From Bacteroidales bacterium (GTDB lineage: Bacteria; Bacteroidota; Bacteroidia; Bacteroidales; UBA932): a stretch of 35,190 nt of DNA. Below the pieces are notes generated by a model. It made no database searches. It saw only the letters and a program-made list of their open reading frames with translations, and had not been told where the DNA came from. The DNA lies in NCBI GenBank assembly GCA_017469425.1, contig JAFUGJ010000005.1:1-35190 (forward strand), read 5' to 3'. Shown in pieces: positions 15,758 to 23,474 of this stretch (position 1 is its first letter; each line of letters begins with the position of its first letter). The position numbers were made by a program, and so were the translations under genes.

Positions 15758-16368
15758 AACACTTTCTCCTTGACAATCTTATCGTTTACAGGTCTGAAGC
15801 GCTTCAGCAAATCCGGACGCAAAGAGTCCGGGCGGAGGGAATCCAAACGGAGGGAGTCCAAACGAAGGGTATCCAGGCGCAGGGAATCCAATGCCAGGCT
15901 GTCCAGGCTCACGGAATCCCGCACTATCCACAGCAAGGCCGTATCGTGCAGGATGGAATCCGGAGCGAATACTGGAAGATGCAGCGCGGAAAGACCTGCA
16001 AGAATCTTGTTCTGGCGCTCAATTGCCTTTTCAAATTCTTCCACCTCGGTGAGGCCGGACTTGAGCTTCTCCACCGCTTTTTTCAATACCTGATTATACT
16101 TTTCCGGCTTGGCAAGGTAATAGTTCACGCTGGCATCATAATCCCGGAAATCGTATCCATGCCTTGCAAAAATGGCTCCGTAGAACTGCGTAGTGTCGGC
16201 CTTTCTGCGCTTTGCCGAATTATCGTTCAGCCACTGGTCGGCAAGGAACATTTCGGCATAGATGTCCGCCATATCCGAAACGCCGATGATTCTGGCCCTG
16301 CGGCACGAAGGCAGCAGGCAGCCAAGCACCACCAGGGCGAGCAACAGATATGACAGCCCCCTGCGCAT
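15754..16368 (-). CDS. DUF4296 lipoprotein with C-terminal LDSLR tandem repeats
   Basis: A 204-residue predicted lipoprotein: signal peptide ending CLLPSC with lipobox cysteine at 22. Residues about 28-115 match the DUF4296 pattern: MADIYAEMFLADQWL, a YGAIFARHGYDFRDYDASVNYYL block and a helical KAVEKLKSGL stretch. The tail (about 150-190) is a tandem five-residue repeat of the form LDSLR/LDTLR/PDSLR that could form a rod or spacer. DUF4296 function is unknown; the family is typical of Bacteroidota. Its ATG overlaps the pheT stop by one base (TAATG) and its stop overlaps the radical SAM start. Confidence 0.85.
   Translation of the reverse strand: MRRGLSYLLLALVVLGCLLPSCRRARIIGVSDMADIYAEMFLADQWLNDNSAKRRKADTTQFYGAIFARHGYDFRDYDASVNYYLAKPEKYNQVLKKAVEKLKSGLTEVEEFEKAIERQNKILAGLSALHLPVFAPDSILHDTALLWIVRDSVSLDSLALDSLRLDTLRLDSLRLDSLRPDSLRPDLLKRFRPVNDKIVKEKVL
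15809..15913. repeat. Tandem 15-bp repeat (about 7 units) inside the DUF4296 gene
   Basis: Seven consecutive 15-base units on the plus strand begin at 15809, 15824, 15839, 15854, 15869, 15884 and 15899, with a core of the form (G)A(A/G)TCC followed by a variable AGG-ending half. Each unit encodes five residues, LDSLR-like, on the minus strand. The copies differ at several positions, so the array is old rather than freshly expanded. Being a multiple of three, gain or loss of a unit keeps the frame. Confidence 0.85.
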
Positions 16369-18812
16369 TACCTCAGACTTCCTCCGAACTCCTTGGTGAA
16401 CACATCCAGAAGCCGTGCCATCACTCTTTCGACATCCTGGTCGGTAAGGGTCTTTTCTGTATCCTGCAGGGTAAAACTGAGTGCATACTGCTTCTTGCCT
16501 TCCGGAATCTTGTCGCCGCGATACACATCGAAAAGGCTCACATTCTTAAGCAGTTTGCGGGCATTCTTGAATGCAGCCGTACGCAAATCCGCATATTTCA
16601 CATTTTCGTCCAACAGAAGGGCGAGGTCGCGGCGCACTTCCGGGAACCTGGGCATTTCCCTGAACGCAACCTTGTTGCGTTTCACCAAGGTAAAGAGCGC
16701 ATTCCAGTCAATCTCGGCTGCGACCACCTGCTGCTTGATGCCGAATTTGCGCGCAAGGGCGGGATTGACCACGCCGATTGTGGCAAGATGCTGTTTCTGC
16801 CCGGGAAGGCTGTAGACGGTTCCCTCCGAGAAAATGTCGGACGGAGCGGCTTCCGACCACATCTGGTAGAGGTCGGCGCCATAGCGCTTCAGGAGAAGTT
16901 CGAGATAGCCCTTGAGCTGGTAGAAGTCGCCTTTTCCTTCGGCTCCTTTCCAGTTCTTGTCCGGAGCGCCGCTGAGAATCAGGGCAAAGCAGGGGTGCTC
17001 TTCGTAGCCTTCGAGGGTCTTGCCGTCTTTGTCGGCAAGGCGCTTGTACACAGAGCCGTATTCAAAAGTCTTGATGCGGGAAATCTGCCTGTTGGCATTG
17101 TATGCCACCACTTCGAGTCCGCCGAGAATCAGGGTCTGGCGCATGACATTAAGGTCGTTGCTCAGGGGATTCACTATGTGCACGAGCGCATCGGCGGGGA
17201 AGGTCGTAAGATTCTTGTAGTAATCCGCCTTGGTGAGCGAATTGTTCATGGTTTCGGCAAATCCGTTGGCAGCAAGGAAGTTGGATATCTGGTTGCGGAT
17301 GGCTTCGGGCTGCGGGGTGGGAGATGCGCTCACGCTCATCTTCATATGGTGGGGAAGGTCGATGTTGTTGTAGCCGTAAATACGGAGTATCTCTTCCACG
17401 ACATCGCACTCACGGTAAACATCTATCATATAACTTGGAGCAAGCACCACGGCCTTGGCCCCATCCCGGCTTTCGAACTTGTACTGCAGGGCCTCAAGTA
17501 TGCGGACGATGTCGTCGTGCCCTATCTTCTTGCCTATGAAAGCTTCGATGCGGTCGAAATCGAGTTCGATGCGCTTGCGTTCAACCGGAACGGGGTAGAA
17601 GTCGGAGGCTTCCCCTGCAATGCTTCCTCCTGCAAGTTCGAGGATGAGAAGGGCCGCACGCCTGAGTGCATAGGGCTGCACTTCCGGGTCGGCACCGCGC
17701 TCGAAACGGAAGGATGCGTCGGTCTGCAGACCCTGGGTCTTGGAAGTGCGGCGTATGGAACCGGGGTCAAAGTATGCACTCTCGATGAATACATCTGTGG
17801 TAGCCTCGGTCACTCCGCTGTCCTCACCTCCGAATACTCCGGCAATGCACATGGGCCTCTGCGTATCTGCAATCACCATGTCCTTTGCGCAAAGCTTGTG
17901 GTCCACTCCGTCAAGGGTACGGATAATTTCGCCCTCTGCGGCACGGCGCACCACTACCTTTCCTCCGCCAATCTTGCCGGCATCGAAAGTATGAAGGGGC
18001 TGCCCAAGTTCAAACAGGATGAAATTGGAAATATCGACGATATTGTTGATGGGACGAAGTCCTATGGAAAGGAGCCTCTTCTGCAGCCATTCGGGAGAAG
18101 CGGCCACCTTGACTCCCTGAATGGTTACACCGCAATACCTCGGAGCACCATCTGCATCCAGCACCTCAACCGATATGGGAGATTCGGCATTACCGGCGGC
18201 AAATGCGCTGACATCGGGGTACTTCAACTTGCAGGGAAGATTGTGGTAGCACAGATAAGCATACAGGTCGCGTGCCACGCCGATATGCGAAGCCGCATCC
18301 ACGCGGTTTGCGGTAATCTCATACTCAATCACGGCTTCCGTCTTGAGATGCAGGTATTCCTTTGCGGGAGTTCCCACCACGGCATCGTCCGGCAGCACCA
18401 TGATGCCTTCATGGCTTGCGCCTATGCCAAGTTCGTCCTCGGCACAAATCATCCCGAGGCTCTCAACCCCGCGGATTTTGCTCTTCTTTATCTTGAAATC
18501 GCCCGGCAGCACCGTGCCAATCTGGGCAAAGAGCACCTTCTGCCCTGCAGCCACATTGGGAGCGCCGCACACGACCTGAAGCGGCTCGCCGCTTCCGGCA
18601 TCCACAGTCGTAATATGCAGATGATCCGAATCGGGATGCATCTCGCAGGTAAGCACCTTCGCCACCACCACACCGGCAAGTCCGCCGGGAATCTCTTCCT
18701 GCTCTTCGAGGCTGTCAACCTCTATTCCTATTGAAGTCATGGCCTCGACCACCTCGGCCGGGGTAAGATCCATCTCAAGATATTCCTTGAGCCAATTGTA
18801 ACTGAGTTTCAT
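16368..18812 (-). CDS. pheT: Phenylalanyl-tRNA synthetase, beta subunit
   Basis: Beta chain of the alpha2-beta2 enzyme charging tRNA-Phe. It contains an N-terminal tRNA-binding (EMAP-like) domain (about residues 40-150), the B3/4 editing domain (about 210-390), B5 (about 410-480), the catalytic-like core and a C-terminal anticodon-binding ferredoxin-fold domain (about 720-814, starting RFPEVRRDLALLLD). Length 814 is normal. The alpha subunit gene pheS is not in the window. The gene lies 3 bases after ftsY and overlaps the DUF4296 start by one base. Confidence 0.97.
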   Translation of the reverse strand: MKLSYNWLKEYLEMDLTPAEVVEAMTSIGIEVDSLEEQEEIPGGLAGVVVAKVLTCEMHPDSDHLHITTVDAGSGEPLQVVCGAPNVAAGQKVLFAQIGTVLPGDFKIKKSKIRGVESLGMICAEDELGIGASHEGIMVLPDDAVVGTPAKEYLHLKTEAVIEYEITANRVDAASHIGVARDLYAYLCYHNLPCKLKYPDVSAFAAGNAESPISVEVLDADGAPRYCGVTIQGVKVAASPEWLQKRLLSIGLRPINNIVDISNFILFELGQPLHTFDAGKIGGGKVVVRRAAEGEIIRTLDGVDHKLCAKDMVIADTQRPMCIAGVFGGEDSGVTEATTDVFIESAYFDPGSIRRTSKTQGLQTDASFRFERGADPEVQPYALRRAALLILELAGGSIAGEASDFYPVPVERKRIELDFDRIEAFIGKKIGHDDIVRILEALQYKFESRDGAKAVVLAPSYMIDVYRECDVVEEILRIYGYNNIDLPHHMKMSVSASPTPQPEAIRNQISNFLAANGFAETMNNSLTKADYYKNLTTFPADALVHIVNPLSNDLNVMRQTLILGGLEVVAYNANRQISRIKTFEYGSVYKRLADKDGKTLEGYEEHPCFALILSGAPDKNWKGAEGKGDFYQLKGYLELLLKRYGADLYQMWSEAAPSDIFSEGTVYSLPGQKQHLATIGVVNPALARKFGIKQQVVAAEIDWNALFTLVKRNKVAFREMPRFPEVRRDLALLLDENVKYADLRTAAFKNARKLLKNVSLFDVYRGDKIPEGKKQYALSFTLQDTEKTLTDQDVERVMARLLDVFTKEFGGSLR

Positions 18813-18815
18813 ATA

Positions 18816-19706
18816 TTATTTCAAATCTTCCGGATTAAACAGCGACGCCACGAACTTGTCCTTGTCGAAATACTCCAGGTCGGCCATTCCTTCCCCTACA
18901 CCAATGTATTTGACGGGCACCTCAAACTGGTCGGTAAGACCGACCACCACGCCGCCCTTTGCCGTGCCGTCGAGCTTGGTTACCGCGATGGCGCTGATGT
19001 CAGTAGCGCGTGAGAACTCCTTGGCCTGCTGGAAGGCATTCTGCCCGGTGGAAGCGTCCAGCACCAGCAGAACCTCGTGCGGAGCATCGGGCACAACCTT
19101 GCGGCAGACATTGCGAATCTTGGTGAGTTCGTTCATGAGGTCGATGCGATTGTGAAGGCGCCCCGCGGTATCTATCAGCACCACATCGGCATCCCTTGCC
19201 ACCGCCGCCTTTACGGTATCGTACGCAACCGAAGCCGGGTCGGAGCCCATTTCCTGACGGACGATGTCAACTCCGGCGCGTTCCGCCCAAATCACGAGCT
19301 GGTCAACGGCTGCTGCGCGGAAAGTGTCGGCAGCGCCAAGAATCACCTTCTTGCCCTGGCTCTTGAAAAGATGCGCGAGCTTTCCGATGGTTGTGGTTTT
19401 CCCAACTCCGTTGACTCCCACAACCAGAATCACATAGGGCTTTTTGTCGGGAAGTCCGGCGGAAGGATTGCCGCCTTTTTCGAGCAGCGCGGCAATTTCC
19501 TCGCGAAGATAGCTCACAAGCTCGTCGAACGAAGTATATTTGTCGCGATGCACCCTCTCCTCCAGGGCATCGACCACCTTCAGCGTGGTATCCACACCCA
19601 TGTCCGACTCCACCAGAGCCTCCTCGATGGCATCGAGGGTATCGTCATCCACCCTCGACTTGCCGGTAATCGCCCGGGATATCTTTGCGAAAAAACTTAG
19701 CGCCAT
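18816..19706 (-). CDS. ftsY: Signal recognition particle receptor FtsY
   Basis: SRP GTPase that docks ribosome-SRP complexes at the inner membrane. The N helical bundle (about 1-80) precedes the G domain with GVNGVGKTT at residues 97-105, DTAGR near 178 and TKLDGTAKGG near 240. It is 296 residues and lacks the long acidic A domain, as is common in Bacteroidota. The ATG at 19706 (MALSFFAK) is chosen because a TAnnTTTG element ends 20 bases upstream; the longer open frame up to 19832 would add 42 non-conserved residues. It heads the operon ftsY-pheT-DUF4296-radical SAM-deoC. Confidence 0.96.
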   Translation of the reverse strand: MALSFFAKISRAITGKSRVDDDTLDAIEEALVESDMGVDTTLKVVDALEERVHRDKYTSFDELVSYLREEIAALLEKGGNPSAGLPDKKPYVILVVGVNGVGKTTTIGKLAHLFKSQGKKVILGAADTFRAAAVDQLVIWAERAGVDIVRQEMGSDPASVAYDTVKAAVARDADVVLIDTAGRLHNRIDLMNELTKIRNVCRKVVPDAPHEVLLVLDASTGQNAFQQAKEFSRATDISAIAVTKLDGTAKGGVVVGLTDQFEVPVKYIGVGEGMADLEYFDKDKFVASLFNPEDLK

Positions 19707-19726
19707 GGCATTTCTGTTATAACCCA

Positions 19727-19734
19727 CAAATATA
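19727..19734 (-). promoter_or_regulatory. Predicted -7 element for the ftsY operon
   Basis: TATATTTG on the minus strand is an exact TAnnTTTG match 20 bases before the ftsY ATG. A TTTTGC lies upstream but with only about 12 bases of spacing, so the -33 element is uncertain. The rest of the 232-base stretch 19707-19938 holds no convincing gene. Confidence 0.55.
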
Positions 19735-19858
19735 ATGAAATATCTGCAAAATAGCGCTGCCCCCTTATACTGAACAGCCGTGCCACAGCTCCGGAAATGA
19801 AATACTCCTGATGATGCCGGAGGCGGAATCAAGTACTTGATAATATGACAATTAACAA

Positions 19859-19889
19859 CTAAATATCGCTCAAATTGAGCGATAGTTAG
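19859..19889. promoter_or_regulatory. Long near-perfect palindrome, possible repressor operator
   Basis: The core TATCGCTCAA-A-TTGAGCGATA (19864-19884) has ten-base arms around one central base. After one mismatch the outer CTAA/TTAG (19859-19862 and 19886-19889) continue the symmetry. There is no T-tract, so it is not a typical terminator. It lies about 125 bases upstream of the ftsY -7 element and just beyond the end of the island remnant. Its TATCG...CGATA ends resemble operators of helix-turn-helix regulators in general; no matching regulator gene is adjacent. Confidence 0.6.
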
Positions 19890-19938
19890 TCAGCAAAACA
19901 CTGAAACACAAGCATTTAATTCAGCGCATTGATTACTA

Positions 19939-20279
19939 CTATACTTGCTTGTCGCTGAAGTTCCTGTCAATCAGATCGTATAGATTGAAAAGATTGCGTG
20001 AAATATTAACCAGGACCTTGAGGAATGCCCAGCTGATGATGCCAGTGATGATTGCTACGACACCGCTTCCCATCAAGATGCCACCAATAGCGCCTTCTTC
20101 TGTTACCAGGACAAAGCCCACAATCAATGCCAGCGCGCCTCCAACTATTCCAATCCATTTGAAGGCATCTGCGTTGTATTGACTACTGCTTCAGCACCAG
20201 CATTAACTGAATATCGCACATTGTTGCCAACTGCTTTAGGAGCATCTTCGGCAGATTCTGTTGTCTTGGGGGAGGCATC
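19939..20279 (-). pseudogene. Frameshifted remnant of a small membrane protein gene
   Basis: Two overlapping minus-strand frames read as parts of one protein. The upstream one (20279-20145) gives a small-residue-rich segment including NAGAEAVVNTTQ and ends in TAG. The downstream one (20190-19939) continues with QYNADAFKWIGIVGG and a hydrophobic stretch (about 45 residues with two probable helices) ending NFSDKQV. Neither has a good ATG start. A one-base deletion between about 20165 and 20190 would explain the break. It directly follows the zinc-ribbon gene stop. Alternatively the downstream frame could be read alone from a TTG at 20127, giving 62 residues. Confidence 0.5.
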
Positions 20280-20281
20280 TA

Positions 20282-20692
20282 TTAATTAAATGCAGCCCAT
20301 ATCAATAGCCAAAACAATGCCGTTAACAAAAGTACTATAAGGAAAATCTTTCCCATTAACAGAACAGTTCTTCCTGCATCCTTTACTTCCTGCTTAAAAG
20401 ATGTTGGCAGATAAATCATACAAAACGGACATTGACGAGAAGCTTCGGGAATCTTGGTTTTGCAATACGGACAAATCTGAAATTCGCCTTCCTTTAAATG
20501 AAGAGGGTTCTTATAGTTTATGTCAGATTCTAACAACGACTCATTTTCGTCACTAACATCCTCTATAGGGTGCTCTGCTAACTCAGACATCAATCCACCA
20601 CATTTTGGACAATGTATTTCCGGCATTGACATTATTGAATCTGTCTGAAAACTGCAACCACAAACAGAACATACATATGTAATCTTACTCAT
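20282..20692 (-). CDS. Double zinc-ribbon protein with C-terminal membrane anchor
   Basis: A 136-residue protein with two rubredoxin-like knuckle pairs: Cys8/Cys11 with Cys28/Cys31, and Cys74/Cys77 with Cys88/Cys91, followed by one hydrophobic helix at about 110-133 ending in WAAFN. An acidic spacer (about 40-65) separates the ribbons. I see no catalytic motif. The layout suggests a cytoplasmic zinc-binding head on an inner-membrane anchor. The ATG at 20692 (MSKITYVCSVCG) is chosen over one at 20713, since the ribbon starts there. It is AT-rich and lies in a run of same-strand small envelope genes. Confidence 0.7.
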   Translation of the reverse strand: MSKITYVCSVCGCSFQTDSIMSMPEIHCPKCGGLMSELAEHPIEDVSDENESLLESDINYKNPLHLKEGEFQICPYCKTKIPEASRQCPFCMIYLPTSFKQEVKDAGRTVLLMGKIFLIVLLLTALFWLLIWAAFN

Positions 20693-20730
20693 ACAACACA
20701 AACTAAAGCACAAATACTAATCGTATGCCT

Positions 20731-21318
20731 TCAGAGAACACTATTTTGTAATAATGAGCCTATGTACTTCTCAAGGACACCTGTACTGGCAACTGGATAA
20801 TTAAGAATATTCATACTTGTCACATCCGTAGCACTTAGATTAATAAGACGGGCATTAACCTGAGTTCCTGAAGCCACCCTACGCAAATGAATGTAAAAAT
20901 TTCCATGAACATTCATATTTCGAGTAACTTTTGCTGATACGACATAAGCATTGCTGCCATCAAAAGATTTTTCCAATACTGTCATCTTTGTAAGATTCAA
21001 TCCATTAATTAATATAATGCCGTTATCTTTATCAAGGCTGCTCAGTGATATCCAATCAATTTTTGTCAACTCTGATATTGCCCTATCCCAAGTTACATCA
21101 AATGAATCCGTAGTCACAGCCTGAAATTCATTAGCATATGAACCAGTAAGTGCCAATTTTTCATTCTTGTTTTTCTCAACATTCTTTACCGCGCCGTAAG
21201 ACGCCTCAACGGCCGCTCCGTAAGCAAGGCCAATTAGAGCAGAACAAGATTGAAGAGAGAATAGCATAATAGAAGAAATGATTAATAGCAAAACTTTTTG
21301 TAAGACTATTTTTTTCAT
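20731..21318 (-). CDS. Hypothetical lipoprotein
   Basis: A 195-residue protein with a signal peptide and lipobox LQSC (Cys25). A short small-residue segment follows (GLAYGAAVEASYGAVKNVEK). The remaining 130 residues look like an alpha/beta domain, with WDRAISELTKIDW, GIILINGLNLTKMTV and FYIHLRRVASGTQVNARLIN. I do not recognise a family; the strand pattern is compatible with a DUF3568-like or YceB-like small periplasmic fold, which is speculation. Codon use is AT-rich compared with the housekeeping genes. It is 38 bases from the zinc-ribbon gene start and 54 bases after the next lipoprotein gene. Confidence 0.65.
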   Translation of the reverse strand: MKKIVLQKVLLLIISSIMLFSLQSCSALIGLAYGAAVEASYGAVKNVEKNKNEKLALTGSYANEFQAVTTDSFDVTWDRAISELTKIDWISLSSLDKDNGIILINGLNLTKMTVLEKSFDGSNAYVVSAKVTRNMNVHGNFYIHLRRVASGTQVNARLINLSATDVTSMNILNYPVASTGVLEKYIGSLLQNSVL

Positions 21319-21372
21319 AATGTCTAATTTTAATTTATCTTAAATAGTGAAAACAGATTAAGCAACAGCAAT

Positions 21373-22137
21373 TTAAAAGTCACGAAGATAGTCTTTCTTC
21401 TGTTCTTCTCGTGCCGCATTTTCTGCAGCCGCCTTCTTTGCTGCCTCCTCTTCTTTAGCAGCAATATCTCGTTGCTCTTTATAGACTACCGACATATCAT
21501 AGTATGAAATAACCAAGTCTTTGGGCCACTCTGTTCCTCTCCAAAGTCGAATTAAAGTGTTGTCCTTAACAAACCGATATTCAGTACCTACCCACGCTGC
21601 TGCACGCAAGCCATATTTAGGATCTACACGCATTGACTCTTCTGGACTCACAGCCTTACAGAGATAGCCTTTTGATTCAAAAACGGGTCCGAATTCTTTA
21701 TAAAGATCCTCCATCGTATAAAGACCTGCTCTTCCCCACGATGAGAGCAATAAGTTCAGTACTTTGAGTGTGTCATTATAATGAACGGAGGAAACAACGA
21801 AAGAATAGTTCTTAGTTTGATTTCCAGATTCATCAAAATGGGTAAGGGGCATTGTATAGGTATAGCGGTCATCCCATTTTTCGTAATGAACCTTTTTACT
21901 TTGGACGAGCTCTTTTTCATGCGTATTGGTCTGGGCCCGAGTCATTCCCCAATAATATCCAAGAGCCAGCGTGTCCGGAATTTGGGAGACACGAGGGCCA
22001 TATGACTGCCGAAAAGCAGTTTCGAAAGTAATAGGAACTATTTCTTCTACTGAGTTTTCCGCTTCTGAACCAGAGCCATTAGTTCCACACGAGGAAAGAA
22101 ATAATACCAAAGAAAGGAGTGTTGTAAAATGCTTCAT
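21373..22137 (-). CDS. Hypothetical lipoprotein with charged C-terminal helix
   Basis: A 254-residue predicted lipoprotein with signal peptide MKHFTTLLSLVLFLSSC (Cys17). The middle part (about 50-205) is mixed alpha/beta with a tryptophan- and tyrosine-rich stretch such as TLALGYYWGMTRAQ and IRLWRGTEWPKDLVISYYD. The last 35 residues (about 218-254) form a highly charged E/K/A helix, likely a coiled coil, ending DYLRDF. I recognise no family. The gene is AT-rich and in line with the flanking envelope genes, so it probably belongs to the same accessory unit. Confidence 0.65.
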   Translation of the reverse strand: MKHFTTLLSLVLFLSSCGTNGSGSEAENSVEEIVPITFETAFRQSYGPRVSQIPDTLALGYYWGMTRAQTNTHEKELVQSKKVHYEKWDDRYTYTMPLTHFDESGNQTKNYSFVVSSVHYNDTLKVLNLLLSSWGRAGLYTMEDLYKEFGPVFESKGYLCKAVSPEESMRVDPKYGLRAAAWVGTEYRFVKDNTLIRLWRGTEWPKDLVISYYDMSVVYKEQRDIAAKEEEAAKKAAAENAAREEQKKDYLRDF

Positions 22138-22196
22138 GATATTCGATATTTATGATTACTCATTACTGTCCACTAAAAACGAGGGCACTGAAAAAG

Positions 22197-22691
22197 TCAT
22201 TGCCTATCACCTATTTCAATTTCCGCAGTTCTCTCTGCATCCCTTATTTTTTGAAACTTGACTATTGCAGCGATAAAACAAAACACCCCAATAATAGCTG
22301 AAACGATGGCCCTAAATAGATATATTAACATCATAAACAAGCATCCAGTTGGATTAAGATTAAAAAACCATGTCAAACCAAGAACATTTCCATAATTCCA
22401 ACCCCATGGAGCAAAAAAAGCAATTAGAGAGATAATCCAAGGGAAATTCTCATTGCCATCATATGCAGTTATCATGACACAGATAAAAGCCAAAATACAA
22501 GAAATAACAAGTGTTTTCACCAACTGCCCTTTAGCCGCTTTCAAATCATCAATTTCTTTTTGGCGTAGAACTTTATAACAATCCTCACATAGGCAAGGAC
22601 TGTACTTATCTGCACACTCTTGACAGAGATGCCTTCCGCAATGCTGACATGATGCTACTGCATTTTTTTCAGGATGGTAATAACAATTCAT
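22197..22691 (-). CDS. B-box-like zinc-finger membrane protein
   Basis: A 164-residue protein. The first 40 residues carry a B-box-type zinc-binding pattern: Cys3, His6, Cys15, Cys18, Cys23, Cys26, Cys33, Cys35 and Cys38, similar to the CxxHP...CxxCGRxLCxxC opening of bacterial B-box/rhomboid-associated proteins. Three hydrophobic stretches follow (about 58-76, 85-110 and 116-146), then a charged tail. It would sit in the inner membrane with a cytoplasmic zinc finger. No catalytic residues of a rhomboid protease are visible. It is the second zinc-knuckle membrane protein in this AT-rich run. Confidence 0.7.
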   Translation of the reverse strand: MNCYYHPEKNAVASCQHCGRHLCQECADKYSPCLCEDCYKVLRQKEIDDLKAAKGQLVKTLVISCILAFICVMITAYDGNENFPWIISLIAFFAPWGWNYGNVLGLTWFFNLNPTGCLFMMLIYLFRAIVSAIIGVFCFIAAIVKFQKIRDAERTAEIEIGDRQ

Positions 22692-22888
22692 GATATAGTT
22701 ATGATATTTTTCTTACTAATTCTTCGCATGCACGAAAGTGCAATACAGACAATTATATATACACGATATATATTAGCCGCAATTGGGAGAATTGAACAAG
22801 CTCATAAATAAATGATTACAACTAAGAACATGGCAATTCCCAAAAAGTACCTCATATTAAATCTATTCATAATTAAGTGATCAACAAA
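22692..22888. other. AT-rich intergenic stretch, no gene seen
   Basis: This 197-base gap lies between the B-box gene and the small membrane protein gene. It has no open frame worth calling, no tRNA and no convincing TAnnTTTG element for the downstream gene. Several short A/T-rich runs and a TATATATA-like stretch near 22757-22772 are present. Confidence 0.5.
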
Positions 22889-23257
22889 TTATTTACAACC
22901 GACAAGTCGCTTTGCGAGCCTTGTAAAAAGATATGTCATGAAAAAATACACGGAGATAAACGATAATATTGCATCACACATAGGATTTGACAATTGAGCG
23001 AAACACAGAAATACAATAAGCACAGCAAGAATGACAATCAAAGCTACCTGTTTCTTACCAATTTTGGGAAGTTTGTTTTGAATATAGTTCTCAAAGATAA
23101 TTCCTAAAAGAGTACCAATTAAGTTACAAAATAACTGTAAAAGGCTACTTACTACATAACGATCATCTAATTTCAAATAGGAAAAAACGGCTAAGACTCC
23201 CATACACAACACAAAACATGAGAGGAATCTACTAATTTTACTGGCTTGTTCTACCAT
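22889..23257 (-). CDS. Small integral membrane protein
   Basis: A 122-residue protein made almost wholly of hydrophobic helices: about residues 8-27, 34-57, 69-89 and 92-114, with a basic end RLAKRLVGCK. The segment LLQLFCNLIGTLLGIIFENYIQ lies between the first two pairs. No family is recognised and no charged residues inside the membrane suggest a transporter. The ATG at 23257 is the only reasonable start. The gene is AT-rich like its downstream neighbours, 197 bases from the B-box gene. Confidence 0.6.
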   Translation of the reverse strand: MVEQASKISRFLSCFVLCMGVLAVFSYLKLDDRYVVSSLLQLFCNLIGTLLGIIFENYIQNKLPKIGKKQVALIVILAVLIVFLCFAQLSNPMCDAILSFISVYFFMTYLFTRLAKRLVGCK

Positions 23258-23361
23258 ACGAATTATTTTAAATATTATTCAATTTCGATTAAAACACACA
23301 AACTACCACAACACCCAAAAGGCATTGCGCGCAAACAATGAAATTACTGATTCTTAGAGAG

Positions 23362-23469
23362 TTATACCCCCCCCCGAATTATTGCACCGTGGAAAGGAAC
23401 AAGGGAGTGAAATCTACCCGAGGAAGGATAGACTGCAATACATCTTGTATTAATGAGCCCTTGTGTCAT
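23362..23469 (-). CDS. Possible small protein with G9 tract near its end
   Basis: A 35-codon frame from ATG 23469 to TAA 23362 lies immediately behind a canonical promoter (23475-23505), so close that the transcript would be nearly leaderless. The sequence (MTQGLINTRCIAVY...) matches nothing I know. Its last codons run through nine G residues (23367-23375 on the minus strand). With eight Gs the frame would continue 25 more residues to 23289 and end in a hydrophobic stretch (FIVCAQCLLGVVVVCVF). It could equally be a non-coding small RNA. Whether it is translated cannot be judged here. Confidence 0.3.
   Translation of the reverse strand: MTQGLINTRCIAVYPSSGRFHSLVPFHGAIIRGGV
23367..23375. repeat. 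Homopolymer tract C9 (G9 on minus strand)
   Basis: Nine consecutive C on the plus strand, the only such long G/C homopolymer I noticed in the window. Such tracts are slippage-prone both in replication and in sequencing. Confidence 0.9.
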
Positions 23470-23474
23470 TGTTG

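Noticed and set aside
15809-15913. Non-coding satellite or CRISPR array
   Set aside because: Units abut without spacers and lie in frame in the DUF4296 gene.
16350-18734. A 794-codon plus-strand frame antisense to pheT
   Set aside because: It is a shadow of pheT; pheT has full domain support.
19707-19832. A 42-residue N-terminal extension of FtsY
   Set aside because: The extension is not family-like and the TAnnTTTG promoter falls inside it.
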